The translations under genes were made by a program, and so were the position numbers. From Luteimonas sp. MC1572 (GTDB taxonomy: Bacteria; Pseudomonadota; Gammaproteobacteria; Xanthomonadales; Xanthomonadaceae), in NCBI RefSeq assembly GCF_016615815.1, contig NZ_CP067112.1, positions 2,294,001 to 2,358,000 of the forward strand: a stretch of DNA of 64,000 nucleotides, given 5' to 3'. This document shows, piece after piece, positions 32,908-41,749 of this stretch. A model generated the notes under the pieces. That model saw only the letters and a program-made list of their open reading frames with translations. It did no database searches and was not told the origin of the DNA. Position 1 is the stretch's first letter. Each line of letters starts with the position of its first letter.

Positions 32908-35127
32908 CTAGGCGGCATCCAGCAGGTGGTAGCCGCTGCCGGCCAGGCAGCGGGTCAAGGCATCGTCAAGCGTCGGCAGGCTGCAGGCCCGCTGGCTGCC
33001 AAGGGCGCTGTAGCGCGGCCTGCGCGCCGCCAGTGCCAAGTACCCGGAGGTGCAGGGGCGGAGGCTGGAGGTGTCGGTACGGACAACAGCGGCTGCACGT
33101 CGTGCCAGATCAGCCCAGGTGAGCGCGTGCCCGTTGCTGAGGTGCCAGATGCCGGCCTCGCCGTCCACCAGCAGGTCCAGGCAGGCGTGGACCAGGTCGG
33201 GGACGTACGTCGGCGAAATGGTCTGGTCGCTCGCCGCGTTGAAAGGCAGGCCGGCTCGGAGGGCGCGCAGCGCGGAGGTGATGAAGTTGTGGCCATCCCA
33301 CGGGCCGAAGAAGGCGCTGGTGCGGACAACCAGCGCTTCGGGATGCCGCTCCAGCACCAGCCGCTCCGCACGCGCCTTGCTCAGCCCGTACACATTCAGC
33401 GGTGCGACCTGCGCATCCTCCATGTAGGGCTCGCGGCGCGCGCCATCGAATACCAGGTCGGTGGAGAAGGTGAGCAGCGCGATGCCGGCGCGCGCGCATT
33501 CGGCCGCCAGGTGGCCAGGACCGTCGGTGTTCTCGCGATAGCAGCGCGCCGCATCGGCTTCGGCGTCGTCCACCCGCACGTAGCCGGCGGCGTTCACCAG
33601 CGCCCACGGCAGATGGTCCTCGAGAACGCGGCGCACTGCGGTTGGATCGGCGATATCGAGCTGCGCGCGGTCCAGCAACCGATAGTCCAGGCCGCGCTCC
33701 ACGCAGATCCGCGCGAACGCGCGCCCGAGCGTGCCGGTGGCGCCGGTGATCAGGATCGGGGCCCGGGCCTCGCCTACGGCTGGACGCTCGGGAAAACGCT
33801 GTGCCAGCGTTACCGGGGGATGCAACAGCCGCGACGGGCGCCGCCACCAGCCCGCGCCCGACAACACAGGGTGTTGCGGCATCACACCCGTCGCCAGCTG
33901 CGTCGCCAGCCGTGCGATCGCGGTCGGACGCAGGGTGTCGCCGCGAACCTCGAACGCGCCGGGTTCGTAGTGTTCGCTGCAGCGCGTCAGCAGGCAGTCC
34001 CAGTCACGGCTGCCGAGCAGCGCCCAGACCGTGACCGCTTGCACATCAATGCCCGCATGCCGCGCCTGACAGGCCGCAATCCACGTCTCCGCGAGCCAGC
34101 GCAGCTGGTCCTCGCGCGGCGCGTGCAGGTGCACTTCGGTCACTGCGAGCGGCAGACCGTAGCGCGCCCAAGCTTCCTGCAACAGCGGACCAATGCCGCC
34201 GGTCGGCGCGGCCAACACGCGCACGGCCTCGACGTCGGCGTACCGGTCGCGTCCGTTCCCCCCGTGCGTGGGCGGCGGGTAGCGTTCCACGCGCTCGTCC
34301 AGGAAGCGCTCGCTGGTGACGTAATGGTTGACGCCGATGATGTCCGGAGGGCATCTGTTGGCGGCAAACCAGAGGATGTCCGCGGGGTCGGCGTGGCAGC
34401 AGTCGAGGAGCCAGCTCCACAACGCATGCGACGCATCCACGCGACCGCACAGCAGGTCCCAGGCCAACCAGCGCAGTTCGTTGTTGAACTTGGCCTGGTA
34501 GACGAGCCGCGGCGTGGACCAGGTGCGGCCCAGGTCGTCGGTCTGCACCAAGCGTGCGCCCGGCTGCACCTCGCGGATCGCCGCCATCGCCAGCACCGTG
34601 GCGCGGCACTGCGCATGCAGCGCGCGCCAGAATGTCTCGCTGTCGCAGCCATGCGGATACCAGTGTCCGTAAAGGCCACTGAAACGCGCCGTGGTCAGCG
34701 GCTCGTTGACCGGCGTGTAATCCGTCACCCACGGATAACGTGCCGCCACCGCGCCGGCATATGCGGCCAGCTTGCCTGCAAAGCAGGGTGAAACCAGGCT
34801 GGTGTGGCGCGGGCCGCTGCCGTGGTGCAGCAGGCCGACGATGGGTTCCATGCCGAGCTGGTGAATCCTGCGCAACTGCTGGTCGGCCCATGTCCAGTCG
34901 GCCGTTGCCAGCCCATCGGGCGCCACCTGCTCCCACAGCACTGGCTGTCGCACCGCGCGCAACCCGAGCTTGGCAAAGGCGACGAGATCGGACGTGCGGT
35001 CCAAGTGGCCACTGCGTTCAAGCTGGCTGAACCAGCGATCACCCACGCGATTTATAGTGCACTCCACGCCGCCCCACAGGGCCGGCAACGACCCATCGCG
35101 CACGGCGACTGCGTGGTTGCGCTTCAT
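32908..35127 (-). CDS. Fusion of a glycoside hydrolase family 1 domain and an RmlD-type sugar-nucleotide reductase
   Basis: About 739 residues, two enzymes in one chain. The N-terminal ~400 residues resemble a family 1 beta-glycosidase: acid/base Glu in TPVNEPLTTARF, candidate nucleophile Glu in LAVTEVHLHAP. The C-terminal ~290 residues are a dTDP-4-dehydrorhamnose-reductase-like SDR: NAD(P) site ITGATGTLGRAF, STDLVFDG, catalytic YGLSKARAE, and PTYVPDLV. No signal peptide, so it acts in the cytoplasm. It starts 4 nt after the glf stop, in an operon with glf and a glycosyltransferase. The combined activity is unproven; the family-1 part may be a binding or transfer domain. Confidence 0.82.
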   Translation of the reverse strand: MKRNHAVAVRDGSLPALWGGVECTINRVGDRWFSQLERSGHLDRTSDLVAFAKLGLRAVRQPVLWEQVAPDGLATADWTWADQQLRRIHQLGMEPIVGLLHHGSGPRHTSLVSPCFAGKLAAYAGAVAARYPWVTDYTPVNEPLTTARFSGLYGHWYPHGCDSETFWRALHAQCRATVLAMAAIREVQPGARLVQTDDLGRTWSTPRLVYQAKFNNELRWLAWDLLCGRVDASHALWSWLLDCCHADPADILWFAANRCPPDIIGVNHYVTSERFLDERVERYPPPTHGGNGRDRYADVEAVRVLAAPTGGIGPLLQEAWARYGLPLAVTEVHLHAPREDQLRWLAETWIAACQARHAGIDVQAVTVWALLGSRDWDCLLTRCSEHYEPGAFEVRGDTLRPTAIARLATQLATGVMPQHPVLSGAGWWRRPSRLLHPPVTLAQRFPERPAVGEARAPILITGATGTLGRAFARICVERGLDYRLLDRAQLDIADPTAVRRVLEDHLPWALVNAAGYVRVDDAEADAARCYRENTDGPGHLAAECARAGIALLTFSTDLVFDGARREPYMEDAQVAPLNVYGLSKARAERLVLERHPEALVVRTSAFFGPWDGHNFITSALRALRAGLPFNAASDQTISPTYVPDLVHACLDLLVDGEAGIWHLSNGHALTWADLARRAAAVVRTDTSSLRPCTSGYLALAARRPRYSALGSQRACSLPTLDDALTRCLAGSGYHLLDAA

Positions 35128-35131
35128 CGCT

Positions 35132-36298
35132 TCAGGCGCCCTGGCTGGATTCGGACTGCAGCAGCGCGCCAGTCGTCGCCTCCGACGCTGCGGAGCGATA
35201 GTCAAGCTTGGCCAGAACGTACTCGGCCGCCTTCAGGGCCGCGCCCACGCACTGGTCCATGTTGTAGTAGCGGTACTGCGCCAGCCGGCCGACGAACGTA
35301 GTGCCTGCTTCATCCTGCGCAAGCGCCTCGTAACGTTTAAACAGGCGCTCGTTTTCGGGGCGCGGTACCGGGTAATACGGCTCGCCATCGCCCTGCGGGT
35401 ACTCGCGCACGATCGACGTGCCCGAATGCGTCTGCCCGGTCAGGTGCCGGAACTCGGTGATGCGCGTATAAGCATGGTCGTTGGGATAGTTCACCGTGCC
35501 CACCGCCTGGTACTGCGTGGTACCGGCCAGATGCTGATGCTCGAAACGGAGCGAGCGGTATGGCAGCGGACCGTAGCAATGGTCGAAGTACGCATCGACA
35601 GGCCCGGTGTACACCACGTGCCTCGCCGCCAGGCGGTCGCGCTGCTGGAAGTAGTCGACGCCGACCTCGACGATGATTCCGGGGTGATCGAGCAGGCGCT
35701 TGAACATCGCCGTGTAGCCGTCGCGCGGCATCGACTGGTAGCGGTCGGTGAAGTAGCGGTCGTCGTGGTTCGTCCGCGCCGGCACGCGCGCGGCAACGGA
35801 TGCGGACAGCTCCGACGGATCCAATCCCCACTGCTTGCGGGTATAGCCTTGGAAAAACTTGGCGTACAGGTCACGCCCTACCGCAACCAGCACCACGTCC
35901 TCGCTGGTGGCGATGGTTTCTCGGGGTTCGCGAACGTGGTCATAGAACGCCTGGATCGTGTTTTCGTCCAGGGACATCCCGTACAGCCGGTTCACTGTGT
36001 CGATATTGATCGGCAGCGGCACCAGCTGGCCATCCACGCTGGCCAGCACGCGGTGCTCGTAGGGGCGCCACTCGGTGAACTGCGAGAGGTAATCGAAGAT
36101 GCGCGCGCTGTTGGTGTGGAAGATGTGTGGGCCATAGGGGTGAACGAGCACGCCATGGGCGTCCATGCGATCGTGCGCGTTGCCTCCGACATGATCGCGC
36201 TTGTCGATCACCAGCACCTGCAGGCCTTCGTCGGCCAGTTGCCTGGCCACCACGGCACCCGAAAAGCCGGCGCCTACCACCAGCACATCGGTTGTCAC
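35132..36298 (-). CDS. glf: UDP-galactopyranose mutase
   Basis: A 388-residue flavoenzyme interconverting UDP-galactopyranose and UDP-galactofuranose. FAD site VVGAGFSGAVVARQLAD, GGNAHD, the active-site YGPHIFHT loop, and the Arg-containing GYTRKQWG are visible. It starts with GTG (36298), overlapping the upstream glycosyltransferase stop by 4 nt (GTGA). Galactofuranose would feed a surface glycan built by the neighbouring transferase. Confidence 0.95.
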   Translation of the reverse strand: MTTDVLVVGAGFSGAVVARQLADEGLQVLVIDKRDHVGGNAHDRMDAHGVLVHPYGPHIFHTNSARIFDYLSQFTEWRPYEHRVLASVDGQLVPLPINIDTVNRLYGMSLDENTIQAFYDHVREPRETIATSEDVVLVAVGRDLYAKFFQGYTRKQWGLDPSELSASVAARVPARTNHDDRYFTDRYQSMPRDGYTAMFKRLLDHPGIIVEVGVDYFQQRDRLAARHVVYTGPVDAYFDHCYGPLPYRSLRFEHQHLAGTTQYQAVGTVNYPNDHAYTRITEFRHLTGQTHSGTSIVREYPQGDGEPYYPVPRPENERLFKRYEALAQDEAGTTFVGRLAQYRYYNMDQCVGAALKAAEYVLAKLDYRSAASEATTGALLQSESSQGA

Positions 36299-37590
36299 GC
36301 TGCACCCGCCGACGCGCTGACGCGTACCGGCAGCACGGCGTCGAGCAATTCACCACGCATCGACGCCACCGTCGCATCCCATGACGCGTCCATCGCCCGC
36401 GCGATGCCTTGGCGAAGCAGCAGCGGATCCGGCGCGTGCGCTGCCTGCGCCGCAGCATCCAGAAAGTCCGCCGCCGTATGACCCACGGCCACAACCGGGG
36501 TGAAGTTGCGCACCACGTCGGCAATCGCGGTGGACACCACCGGCTTGCCGGCCGCCATGTACTCGAGCGTCTTGGTCGGGTTGATGAAGCGCGTCGCGTC
36601 GTTGAGCGCAAACGGCATCAGGCACACGTCGAACCCTTTTACGAGGGCTGGCAGCGCCATGTAGTCCTGCTGACCCAGCCAGTGGATGTTCGCGAGGTCT
36701 GGCAATTCGGAACGCTCCACCTTGGCAAGCGGCCCGGCCATCACGACCGACCCTTCCGGGAACTGCAGCGCCAGTGCTTCGATCAATCCGTAGTCCAGCC
36801 GCTCGTCAATCACGCCGATGTAGCCGAACACCGGTCCCGGCAGGCAAGCCACCGCCTCCGGCACCTCGGTCGACGCCAGCCGCGCGCGGCCGTAGTGGCC
36901 CACGTCCACGCCGCAGCCGTGGAAGTGCACCGTGGAGTGCAGGCGCGCCTTCGCTTCATAAAGCTGGTAGCCGCCGGTGAACACCACGTCGGCACGCGAA
37001 AGAAGGAAGCGCTCGCGTTCGGCGATGTCCGAGGGCGCAAAGCGGAAGTTCGCCAGCTCGTCCATGCAGTCGTATACCGTGCCACGCGTCCCGAGCTGCC
37101 CCAGTAGCACCGGCGCGCTCATAGGCGAGTAGAACCACTGCACCGCATCGTTGAAACGCCCGGCAAGCAGCGGATGGCTGCGCAGCGCCTGCTCGATGAG
37201 CGGCAGCAGCAGCGCCCACTGGCCGTCGACGTCGGCCGGCGCACCCTGCGGCAGGCGCGGCACCAGTCGAACCACGTTGGCGAACGGCTCGGACAGATCG
37301 AGCGAGGCTGGCCCATCGCCAGAGAGAGGATCTTCGATGAACAGCACCGGATGTTGCGCGGCGAGGCGGGTGAACAGCTGTTGTGGCCGTTGCCACACGA
37401 AATCCCAGCGCAGGTGGCAATGGACAATCAAGGGGAAACGCCGGTCGTCCGAAGTCGTCATCTGTCGATCGCGCGATGCGCATTGCGCATGCGTTCTCCG
37501 GCTGCTCGTGTGCGCGTGCGAGAGCAGGGTATTTGGCTCCTCCTGCATGTCGATCGCGCTGCTGCGCGATCCATCGAATTCACTTGCCAT
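36295..37590 (-). CDS. Glycosyltransferase (GT-B, family 4-like)
   Basis: A cytoplasmic glycosyltransferase of 431 residues, first gene of the glf operon. The N-terminal PLIVHCHLRWDFVWQRPQQL is characteristic of a bacterial group found with glf; the C-terminal nucleotide-sugar site is NPTKTLEYMAAGKPVVSTAI. The ATG at 37590 has a strong GGAG six bases upstream, so I keep it although it adds 43 residues before the conserved part; ATG 37461 would start exactly at the conserved part but lacks a ribosome site. Donor unknown; UDP-galactofuranose is an obvious candidate. Confidence 0.85.
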   Translation of the reverse strand: MASEFDGSRSSAIDMQEEPNTLLSHAHTSSRRTHAQCASRDRQMTTSDDRRFPLIVHCHLRWDFVWQRPQQLFTRLAAQHPVLFIEDPLSGDGPASLDLSEPFANVVRLVPRLPQGAPADVDGQWALLLPLIEQALRSHPLLAGRFNDAVQWFYSPMSAPVLLGQLGTRGTVYDCMDELANFRFAPSDIAERERFLLSRADVVFTGGYQLYEAKARLHSTVHFHGCGVDVGHYGRARLASTEVPEAVACLPGPVFGYIGVIDERLDYGLIEALALQFPEGSVVMAGPLAKVERSELPDLANIHWLGQQDYMALPALVKGFDVCLMPFALNDATRFINPTKTLEYMAAGKPVVSTAIADVVRNFTPVVAVGHTAADFLDAAAQAAHAPDPLLLRQGIARAMDASWDATVASMRGELLDAVLPVRVSASAGAA

Positions 37591-37919
37591 GTCAACTCCA
37601 ACTGAGTGGGTACGTGGATTTTTCGCCTGACGCGTCGACGGGAAAGTGAAGATCTGCTGAGAGAAAGTTCAGGTCGATGACTATTCCTGAAGAGACCCTG
37701 TTCATCTCTGGACAACGCCTGTTTGAAATTGGATTCGAGATCTCCCGATTGCAGCGGGCGCCGTGGATGCAGGCGCTTCGCGCATAAAAGCTGCGCGTAA
37801 AGTGGAAGACGAATTCAGCTTTGTTTTTCATGGGTGCATCACTGTGCGCCGTCTAGCTTCTGGCCTCCGCACCATTGGCGCATTCTCGCGACGAAGGCGG
37901 TCCAGACGGAGAGATCACG
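37591..37919. other. Divergent intergenic region with lower GC
   Basis: A 329-nt gap between the glycosyltransferase operon and the manganese catalase gene, visibly less GC-rich than its neighbours. It holds two short inverted repeats: TTCAGG/CCTGAA (37668-37673, 37686-37691) and CGCGCA/TGCGCG (37779-37784, 37792-37797). Promoters for both directions must lie here, but I see no convincing -35/-10 pair and no gene. Confidence 0.5.
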
Positions 37920-38816
37920 ATGTTCATGCACAACAAGCGGCTTCAGTACACAGTCCGCGTGGAGAAAGGCGATCCCATCCTTGCCACGCTGATGCTGGAA
38001 CAGTTCGGCGGGCCCCAGGGCGAATTGGCAGCGGCGATGCGCTATTTCACCCAGGCACTCGCCGAAGATGACGCCGGGCGCAAGGACATGCTGTACGACA
38101 TCGCGACCGAGGAATTGAGCCACCTCGAGATCATCGGCTCCATCATCGCCATGCTCAACAAGGGCGCCAAAGGCGAGTTGGCCGAGGGCGTGGATGAAAT
38201 GGCCGAGATGCGCGTGCTGACCGGCAACAGTACGAGCCAGACCGAAGCGATCCTGTATGGCAACGGCCCTGCTCTGGTTAACAGCAGCGGCGTGCCCTGG
38301 ACTGCCGCGTACATCGACAGCATCGGCGATCCCACCGCCGACCTGCGGTCCAACATCGCCGCGGAGTCACGCGCGAAGCTGGTGTACGAACGCCTGATCA
38401 ATGTCACCGACGATCCGGGCATCAAGGATGCGCTGACTTTCCTCATGACGCGCGAAGTGGCGCACCAGAAATCGTTCGAGAAGGCGCTGTACGCGATCAC
38501 CCCGAACTTCCCGCCGGGCAAGCTGCCGGGCGATCCGGCCTTCACTGACGTTTACTTCGACATGTCGCAAGGCGTAGGCGACGAACTCGGCCCGTGGAAC
38601 AGCGGCGAGATGTGGGAGCGGGTGGAAGACCGCGATGCACAGGCGGCGGTGGACGGCGGCGACGGCAGCGCGAGCGTCGGCGTGACCAAGAAACAGCAGG
38701 CAACGCTGGACAAGCTTGCGGCGCGCACGCTGTCGGACCCGTCCGCGGACCCGATTACCGGCGCAGACCTTGGAGCCGGCCCGGGTGCGGGTGCGACGTC
38801 GGGCAAGAAGCTCTGA
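37920..38816 (+). CDS. Manganese catalase
   Basis: A 298-residue dimanganese catalase that breaks down hydrogen peroxide without haem. Metal ligands of the ferritin-like four-helix bundle are visible: Glu35, Glu65 and His68 (ATEELSHLEI), Glu149 (AAESRAK) and His182 (REVAHQKSF). ATG 37920 follows GGAGAG by six bases. Related to Salmonella KatN, whose gene also lies with yciE-type genes. First of three plus-strand stress genes. Confidence 0.95.
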   Translation: MFMHNKRLQYTVRVEKGDPILATLMLEQFGGPQGELAAAMRYFTQALAEDDAGRKDMLYDIATEELSHLEIIGSIIAMLNKGAKGELAEGVDEMAEMRVLTGNSTSQTEAILYGNGPALVNSSGVPWTAAYIDSIGDPTADLRSNIAAESRAKLVYERLINVTDDPGIKDALTFLMTREVAHQKSFEKALYAITPNFPPGKLPGDPAFTDVYFDMSQGVGDELGPWNSGEMWERVEDRDAQAAVDGGDGSASVGVTKKQQATLDKLAARTLSDPSADPITGADLGAGPGAGATSGKKL

Positions 38817-38852
38817 AGCACGCCACCCGCCCTCGATCACCGGAACCACTCC

Positions 38853-40016
38853 ATGCAGGCACTCACCTACCAGGGCTCGCGCGACGTGCGCGTCGAGACC
38901 ATGCCCGATCCCGTGCTTGTCGCCGCGGACGACATCATCCTGCGCGTCACCGCCACCGCGATCTGCGGCTCCGACCTGCACATCTACCGCGGCAAGATCC
39001 CGACGATGGAAGACGGCGACATCCTCGGACATGAGTTCATGGGCATCGTGGAAGACGCCGGTGCCGGCGTGACCCGCGTCAAGGTGGGCGACCGCGTGGT
39101 AATCCCGTTCGTGATCGCCTGCGGTCAGTGCTTCCACTGCATGCTCGACGAGTTCGCGGCGTGCGAGACCACCAACACCGGGCGCGGCGCCATCATGAAT
39201 GCCAAGGGCATCAAGCCGCCGGCGGCGCTGTTCGGCTACAGCCGCCTGTATGGCGGCGTGCCTGGCGGCCAGGCCCAACTGGTGCGCGTGCCCAACGCCA
39301 ACGTGGGGCCGCTGGTGGTGCCGGACGTGCTGGCCGACGAGCAGGTGCTGTTCCTGTCGGACATCCTGCCCACCGGTTACCAGGCGGCGCTGAACGCCGG
39401 CGTGGTGCCGGGTACGTCGCTGGCAATCTTTGGCGCTGGCCCGGTGGGACTGATGACCGCAGCCTGCGCGCGCATGCTCGGCGCCGAATCCGTGTTCATG
39501 GTGGACGACAACGCGCACCGCCTGGAGTTCGCCCGCGCGACCTACGGGATCCTTCCCATCAACTTCTCGAAGGTGGACGACCCGGCCGAAGCGATCGTGG
39601 AGGCGACCCTTGGCCGCGGCGTGGACGCCAGCGTCGAGGCCGTGGGCTTCGAAGCCAAGGGCAGTACGACTGAAACCGTGCTCACCACGTTGAAGCTGGA
39701 GGGCTCCAGCGGCAAGGCGATCCGCCAGTGCATCGCCGCGACGCGGCGGGGCGGCACCGTGAGCGTACCGGGCGTATACGCCGGCTTCATCCACGGTTTC
39801 CTATTCGGCGACGCGTTCGACAAAGGGCTTACCTTCAAGATGGGCCAGACCCATGTGCAGCGGTACATGCCCGAGCTGTTGGAGGCGATCGGCGAGGGAC
39901 GACTGGCACCCGAGGTGATCATTTCGCATCGCATGAAGCTGGCCGACGCGGCACAGGGCTACAAGATGTTCGATGCCCAAGAAGATGACTGCAGGAAGGT
40001 GGTGCTGACGCCCTGA
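38853..40016 (+). CDS. Zinc-dependent alcohol/formaldehyde dehydrogenase family protein
   Basis: A 387-residue medium-chain dehydrogenase. Catalytic zinc ligands lie in ICGSDLHIY and GHEFMG; structural-zinc cysteines in [16 protein letters not shown]. The NAD(P) site is [15 protein letters not shown]. The insert with [20 protein letters not shown] resembles glutathione-independent formaldehyde dehydrogenases (FdhA-like). The substrate is unknown. It follows the manganese catalase by 36 nt, probably in one transcript. Confidence 0.9.
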   Translation: MQALTYQGSRDVRVETMPDPVLVAADDIILRVTATAICGSDLHIYRGKIPTMEDGDILGHEFMGIVEDAGAGVTRVKVGDRVVIPFVIACGQCFHCMLDEFAACETTNTGRGAIMNAKGIKPPAALFGYSRLYGGVPGGQAQLVRVPNANVGPLVVPDVLADEQVLFLSDILPTGYQAALNAGVVPGTSLAIFGAGPVGLMTAACARMLGAESVFMVDDNAHRLEFARATYGILPINFSKVDDPAEAIVEATLGRGVDASVEAVGFEAKGSTTETVLTTLKLEGSSGKAIRQCIAATRRGGTVSVPGVYAGFIHGFLFGDAFDKGLTFKMGQTHVQRYMPELLEAIGEGRLAPEVIISHRMKLADAAQGYKMFDAQEDDCRKVVLTP

Positions 40017-40047
40017 CGTGCGCGCGAAAGTTCACGCCGGGTGTACC

Positions 40048-40086
40048 TCTGCCCCGCGATTTTTTCACCTGGTGCTTCTGCCCCGC
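40048..40086 (+). repeat. Two copies of TCTGCCCCGC before the YciE-like gene
   Basis: An exact 10-mer at 40048-40057 and 40077-40086, 29 bp apart (centre to centre, nearly three helical turns), with a T6 run between. Could be an operator or chance in GC-rich DNA. Confidence 0.3.
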
Positions 40087-40126
40087 TGCGTAGATTCGAC
40101 AATTCCCCCTACCGAGGTATGTCCCC

Positions 40127-40624
40127 ATGGCTGTCAAAACGATGGAAGAACTGTTTGTCCATGAGCTTTCGGACATTTACAGCGCCGAAAAGCAGATGAG
40201 CAAAGCCCTGCCACGGCTGGCGAAGAACTCCCAGTCGGAGAAGCTTGTGGCTGCCTTCGAGACTCATCTGGAGGAAACGCTAGGCCAGATCGAGCGCATC
40301 GACCAGGTTGTCGAAGCTCTGGGCATCAAGCTCAAGCGCATGAAGTGCGTGGCGATGGAAGGCCTGGTGGAAGAGAGCAAGGAAACGATTGAAGAGGTAG
40401 AAGCGGGCCCGGTGCGCGACGCCGCGCTGATCGGCGGCGCGCAGAAGGCCGAACATTACGAGATCGCGGCCTACGGCACGCTCTGCGCGCTAGCCAGGCA
40501 GCTCGGCTACAACGACGCGCTGCCGCTGCTGGAGGCCACCCTGAAGGAAGAGAAGGCTACCGACGAGAAGCTGACGATGATCGCGGAAGGCGGCGGTAGC
40601 CAGAAGGCCAAGCGCGCAGCCTGA
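40127..40624 (+). CDS. YciE/YciF-family ferritin-like stress protein (DUF892)
   Basis: A 165-residue four-helix-bundle protein. MEELFVHELSDIYSAEKQMS at the N-terminus and GGAQKAEHYEIAAYGTL near the middle carry the carboxylate and His ligands of a predicted di-iron site. E. coli and Salmonella yciEF are RpoS-dependent stress genes next to katN, the same partner as here. The start ATG 40127 has GAGG 9 nt upstream. Confidence 0.92.
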   Translation: MAVKTMEELFVHELSDIYSAEKQMSKALPRLAKNSQSEKLVAAFETHLEETLGQIERIDQVVEALGIKLKRMKCVAMEGLVEESKETIEEVEAGPVRDAALIGGAQKAEHYEIAAYGTLCALARQLGYNDALPLLEATLKEEKATDEKLTMIAEGGGSQKAKRAA

Positions 40625-40641
40625 GCACCTCGTAGAAGAGC

Positions 40642-40667
40642 GCCCCGCAGGCGCAGATCTGCGGGGC
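40642..40667 (+). terminator. Hairpin after the YciE-like gene
   Basis: GCCCCGCAG (40642-40650) and CTGCGGGGC (40659-40667) form a perfect 9-bp stem with an 8-nt loop, 17 nt after the stop. No T-run follows. Confidence 0.5.
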
Positions 40668-40743
40668 CGCCGGCCCGCACGGGATAGCTCGTGGATTGAG
40701 GTTCCGTACTTTCGTGTCCGTCAGCAGGTGTAAGTCAACTGAA

Positions 40744-40793
40744 AGTGAGTCAGAGCGCGAGACTCGCGACCTTGACTCCCAAGCTGACTCACT
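40744..40793. repeat. 10-bp inverted repeat AGTGAGTCAG/CTGACTCACT
   Basis: Perfect arms at 40744-40753 and 40784-40793, 30 nt apart, in non-coding DNA 3' of tRNA-Lys. The symmetry resembles recombinase or excisionase arm sites, but no integrase gene is present. Confidence 0.45.
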
Positions 40794-40803
40794 TCATGGC
40801 CGG

Positions 40804-40897
40804 CTTCACGTGGACCATGCTGGACGCAGACGGACAATAAACCCGCTCAAAACGGGTTTGATTTTGTTTCCTGGACTTCACTGGACCAGGTTGGACG
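40804..40897. repeat. Imperfect ~23-bp direct repeats near the tRNA-Lys 3' end
   Basis: CTTCACGTGGACCATGCTGGACG (40804-40826) and CTTCACTGGACCAGGTTGGACG (40876-40897) match at about 19 positions with one gap. They flank a terminator and end 6 nt before the tRNA CCA end. They could be decayed attachment-site duplications. Confidence 0.5.
40839..40869. terminator. Bidirectional rho-independent terminator beside tRNA-Lys
   Basis: AAACCCG (40839-40845) and CGGGTTT (40853-40859) with a 7-nt loop, followed on the plus strand by GATTTTGTTT. On the minus strand it would end the queC/tRNA-Lys transcript. Confidence 0.75.
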
Positions 40898-40903
40898 TGA
40901 AGC

Positions 40904-40979
40904 TGGTGGGCCGTGATGGATTCGAACCATCGACCAGCGGATTAAAAGTCCGATGCTCTACCGACTGAGCTAACGGCCC
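40904..40979 (-). tRNA. tRNA-Lys (anticodon TTT)
   Basis: A 76-nt cloverleaf on the minus strand. Acceptor GGGCCGT pairs with ACGGCCC, the D-arm is AGCTCAGTCGGTAGAGC, the anticodon loop CTTTTAA holds UUU, the T-arm reads GGTTCGAATCC, and the terminal CCA is encoded. It lies directly after queC, an arrangement also found in Pseudomonas. Confidence 0.97.
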
Positions 40980-40992
40980 GGCAGGGGCGGAA

Positions 40993-41715
40993 TTATGTCA
41001 CACGCCCCTCGCCGCACAGCGGCCCGCGCGGCCTCGCGATACCACAGCCCACGTAGCGGGTCGGATCCGCCACGCCGGCGCCCGCGAAACCCTCGGCGCG
41101 CAGCGCGCAGGCATCACAGCGGCCGCAGGCGCGGCCTTCGGCATCGGCGCTGTAGCAGGACACGGTCTGCGCGAAGTCGACCCCGAGGCGCAGGCCTTCG
41201 CGCACGATGTCGGCCTTGGACATGTGCTGCAGCGGCGCGTGCACGCGGATCCCCGCGCCGTCCACGCCGGCCTGGGTGGCCAGGTTGGCGAGGCGCTCGA
41301 ACGCTGCGATGAACTCCGGCCGGCAGTCCGGATAGCCGGAATAGTCCACGGCGTTGACGCCGCAGAAGATGTCCGCCGCGCCCACCACTTCGGCCCAGCC
41401 GAGCGCCACCGACAGCATGATGGTGTTGCGCGCCGGCACGTAGGTCACCGGAACGCCCGTGCCGCCCGGCTCCGGCACGTCGATGTCGGCGGTCAGCGCC
41501 GAGCCACCGATCGCGCGCAGGTCCACGCCCACCACCTTGTGCGCGGCCACGCCCGCGGACGCGGCCAGCGCGGCCGCGGCCTCGAGCTCGGAGGTGTGGC
41601 GCTGGCCATAGGCGACGCTCAGCGCATGCACGGCGAATCCCTGTTCGCGCGCGATGGCCAGCACCACTGCCGAATCCATCCCGCCGGACACCAGCACGAC
41701 GGCGTTTTTCTTCAT
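40993..41715 (-). CDS. queC: QueC, 7-cyano-7-deazaguanine synthase
   Basis: A 240-residue ATP-dependent ligase converting 7-carboxy-7-deazaguanine to preQ0 in queuosine synthesis. PP-loop [10 protein letters not shown] is near the N-terminus and the zinc cysteines at the C-terminus ([17 protein letters not shown]). ATG 41715 gives the family start ([12 protein letters not shown]), with AGGAG 11 nt upstream. Downstream of queE, the preceding enzyme. Confidence 0.96.
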   Translation of the reverse strand: MKKNAVVLVSGGMDSAVVLAIAREQGFAVHALSVAYGQRHTSELEAAAALAASAGVAAHKVVGVDLRAIGGSALTADIDVPEPGGTGVPVTYVPARNTIMLSVALGWAEVVGAADIFCGVNAVDYSGYPDCRPEFIAAFERLANLATQAGVDGAGIRVHAPLQHMSKADIVREGLRLGVDFAQTVSCYSADAEGRACGRCDACALRAEGFAGAGVADPTRYVGCGIARPRGPLCGEGRVT

Positions 41716-41749
41716 GGCCGCCGAGGCTCCTTGACGGTTCGCCTGCACG

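Noticed and set aside
40696..40968. A 90-codon frame ending in GRDGFEPSTSGLKVRC.
   Set aside because: This is the well-known artefact of translating across a tRNA gene antisense.
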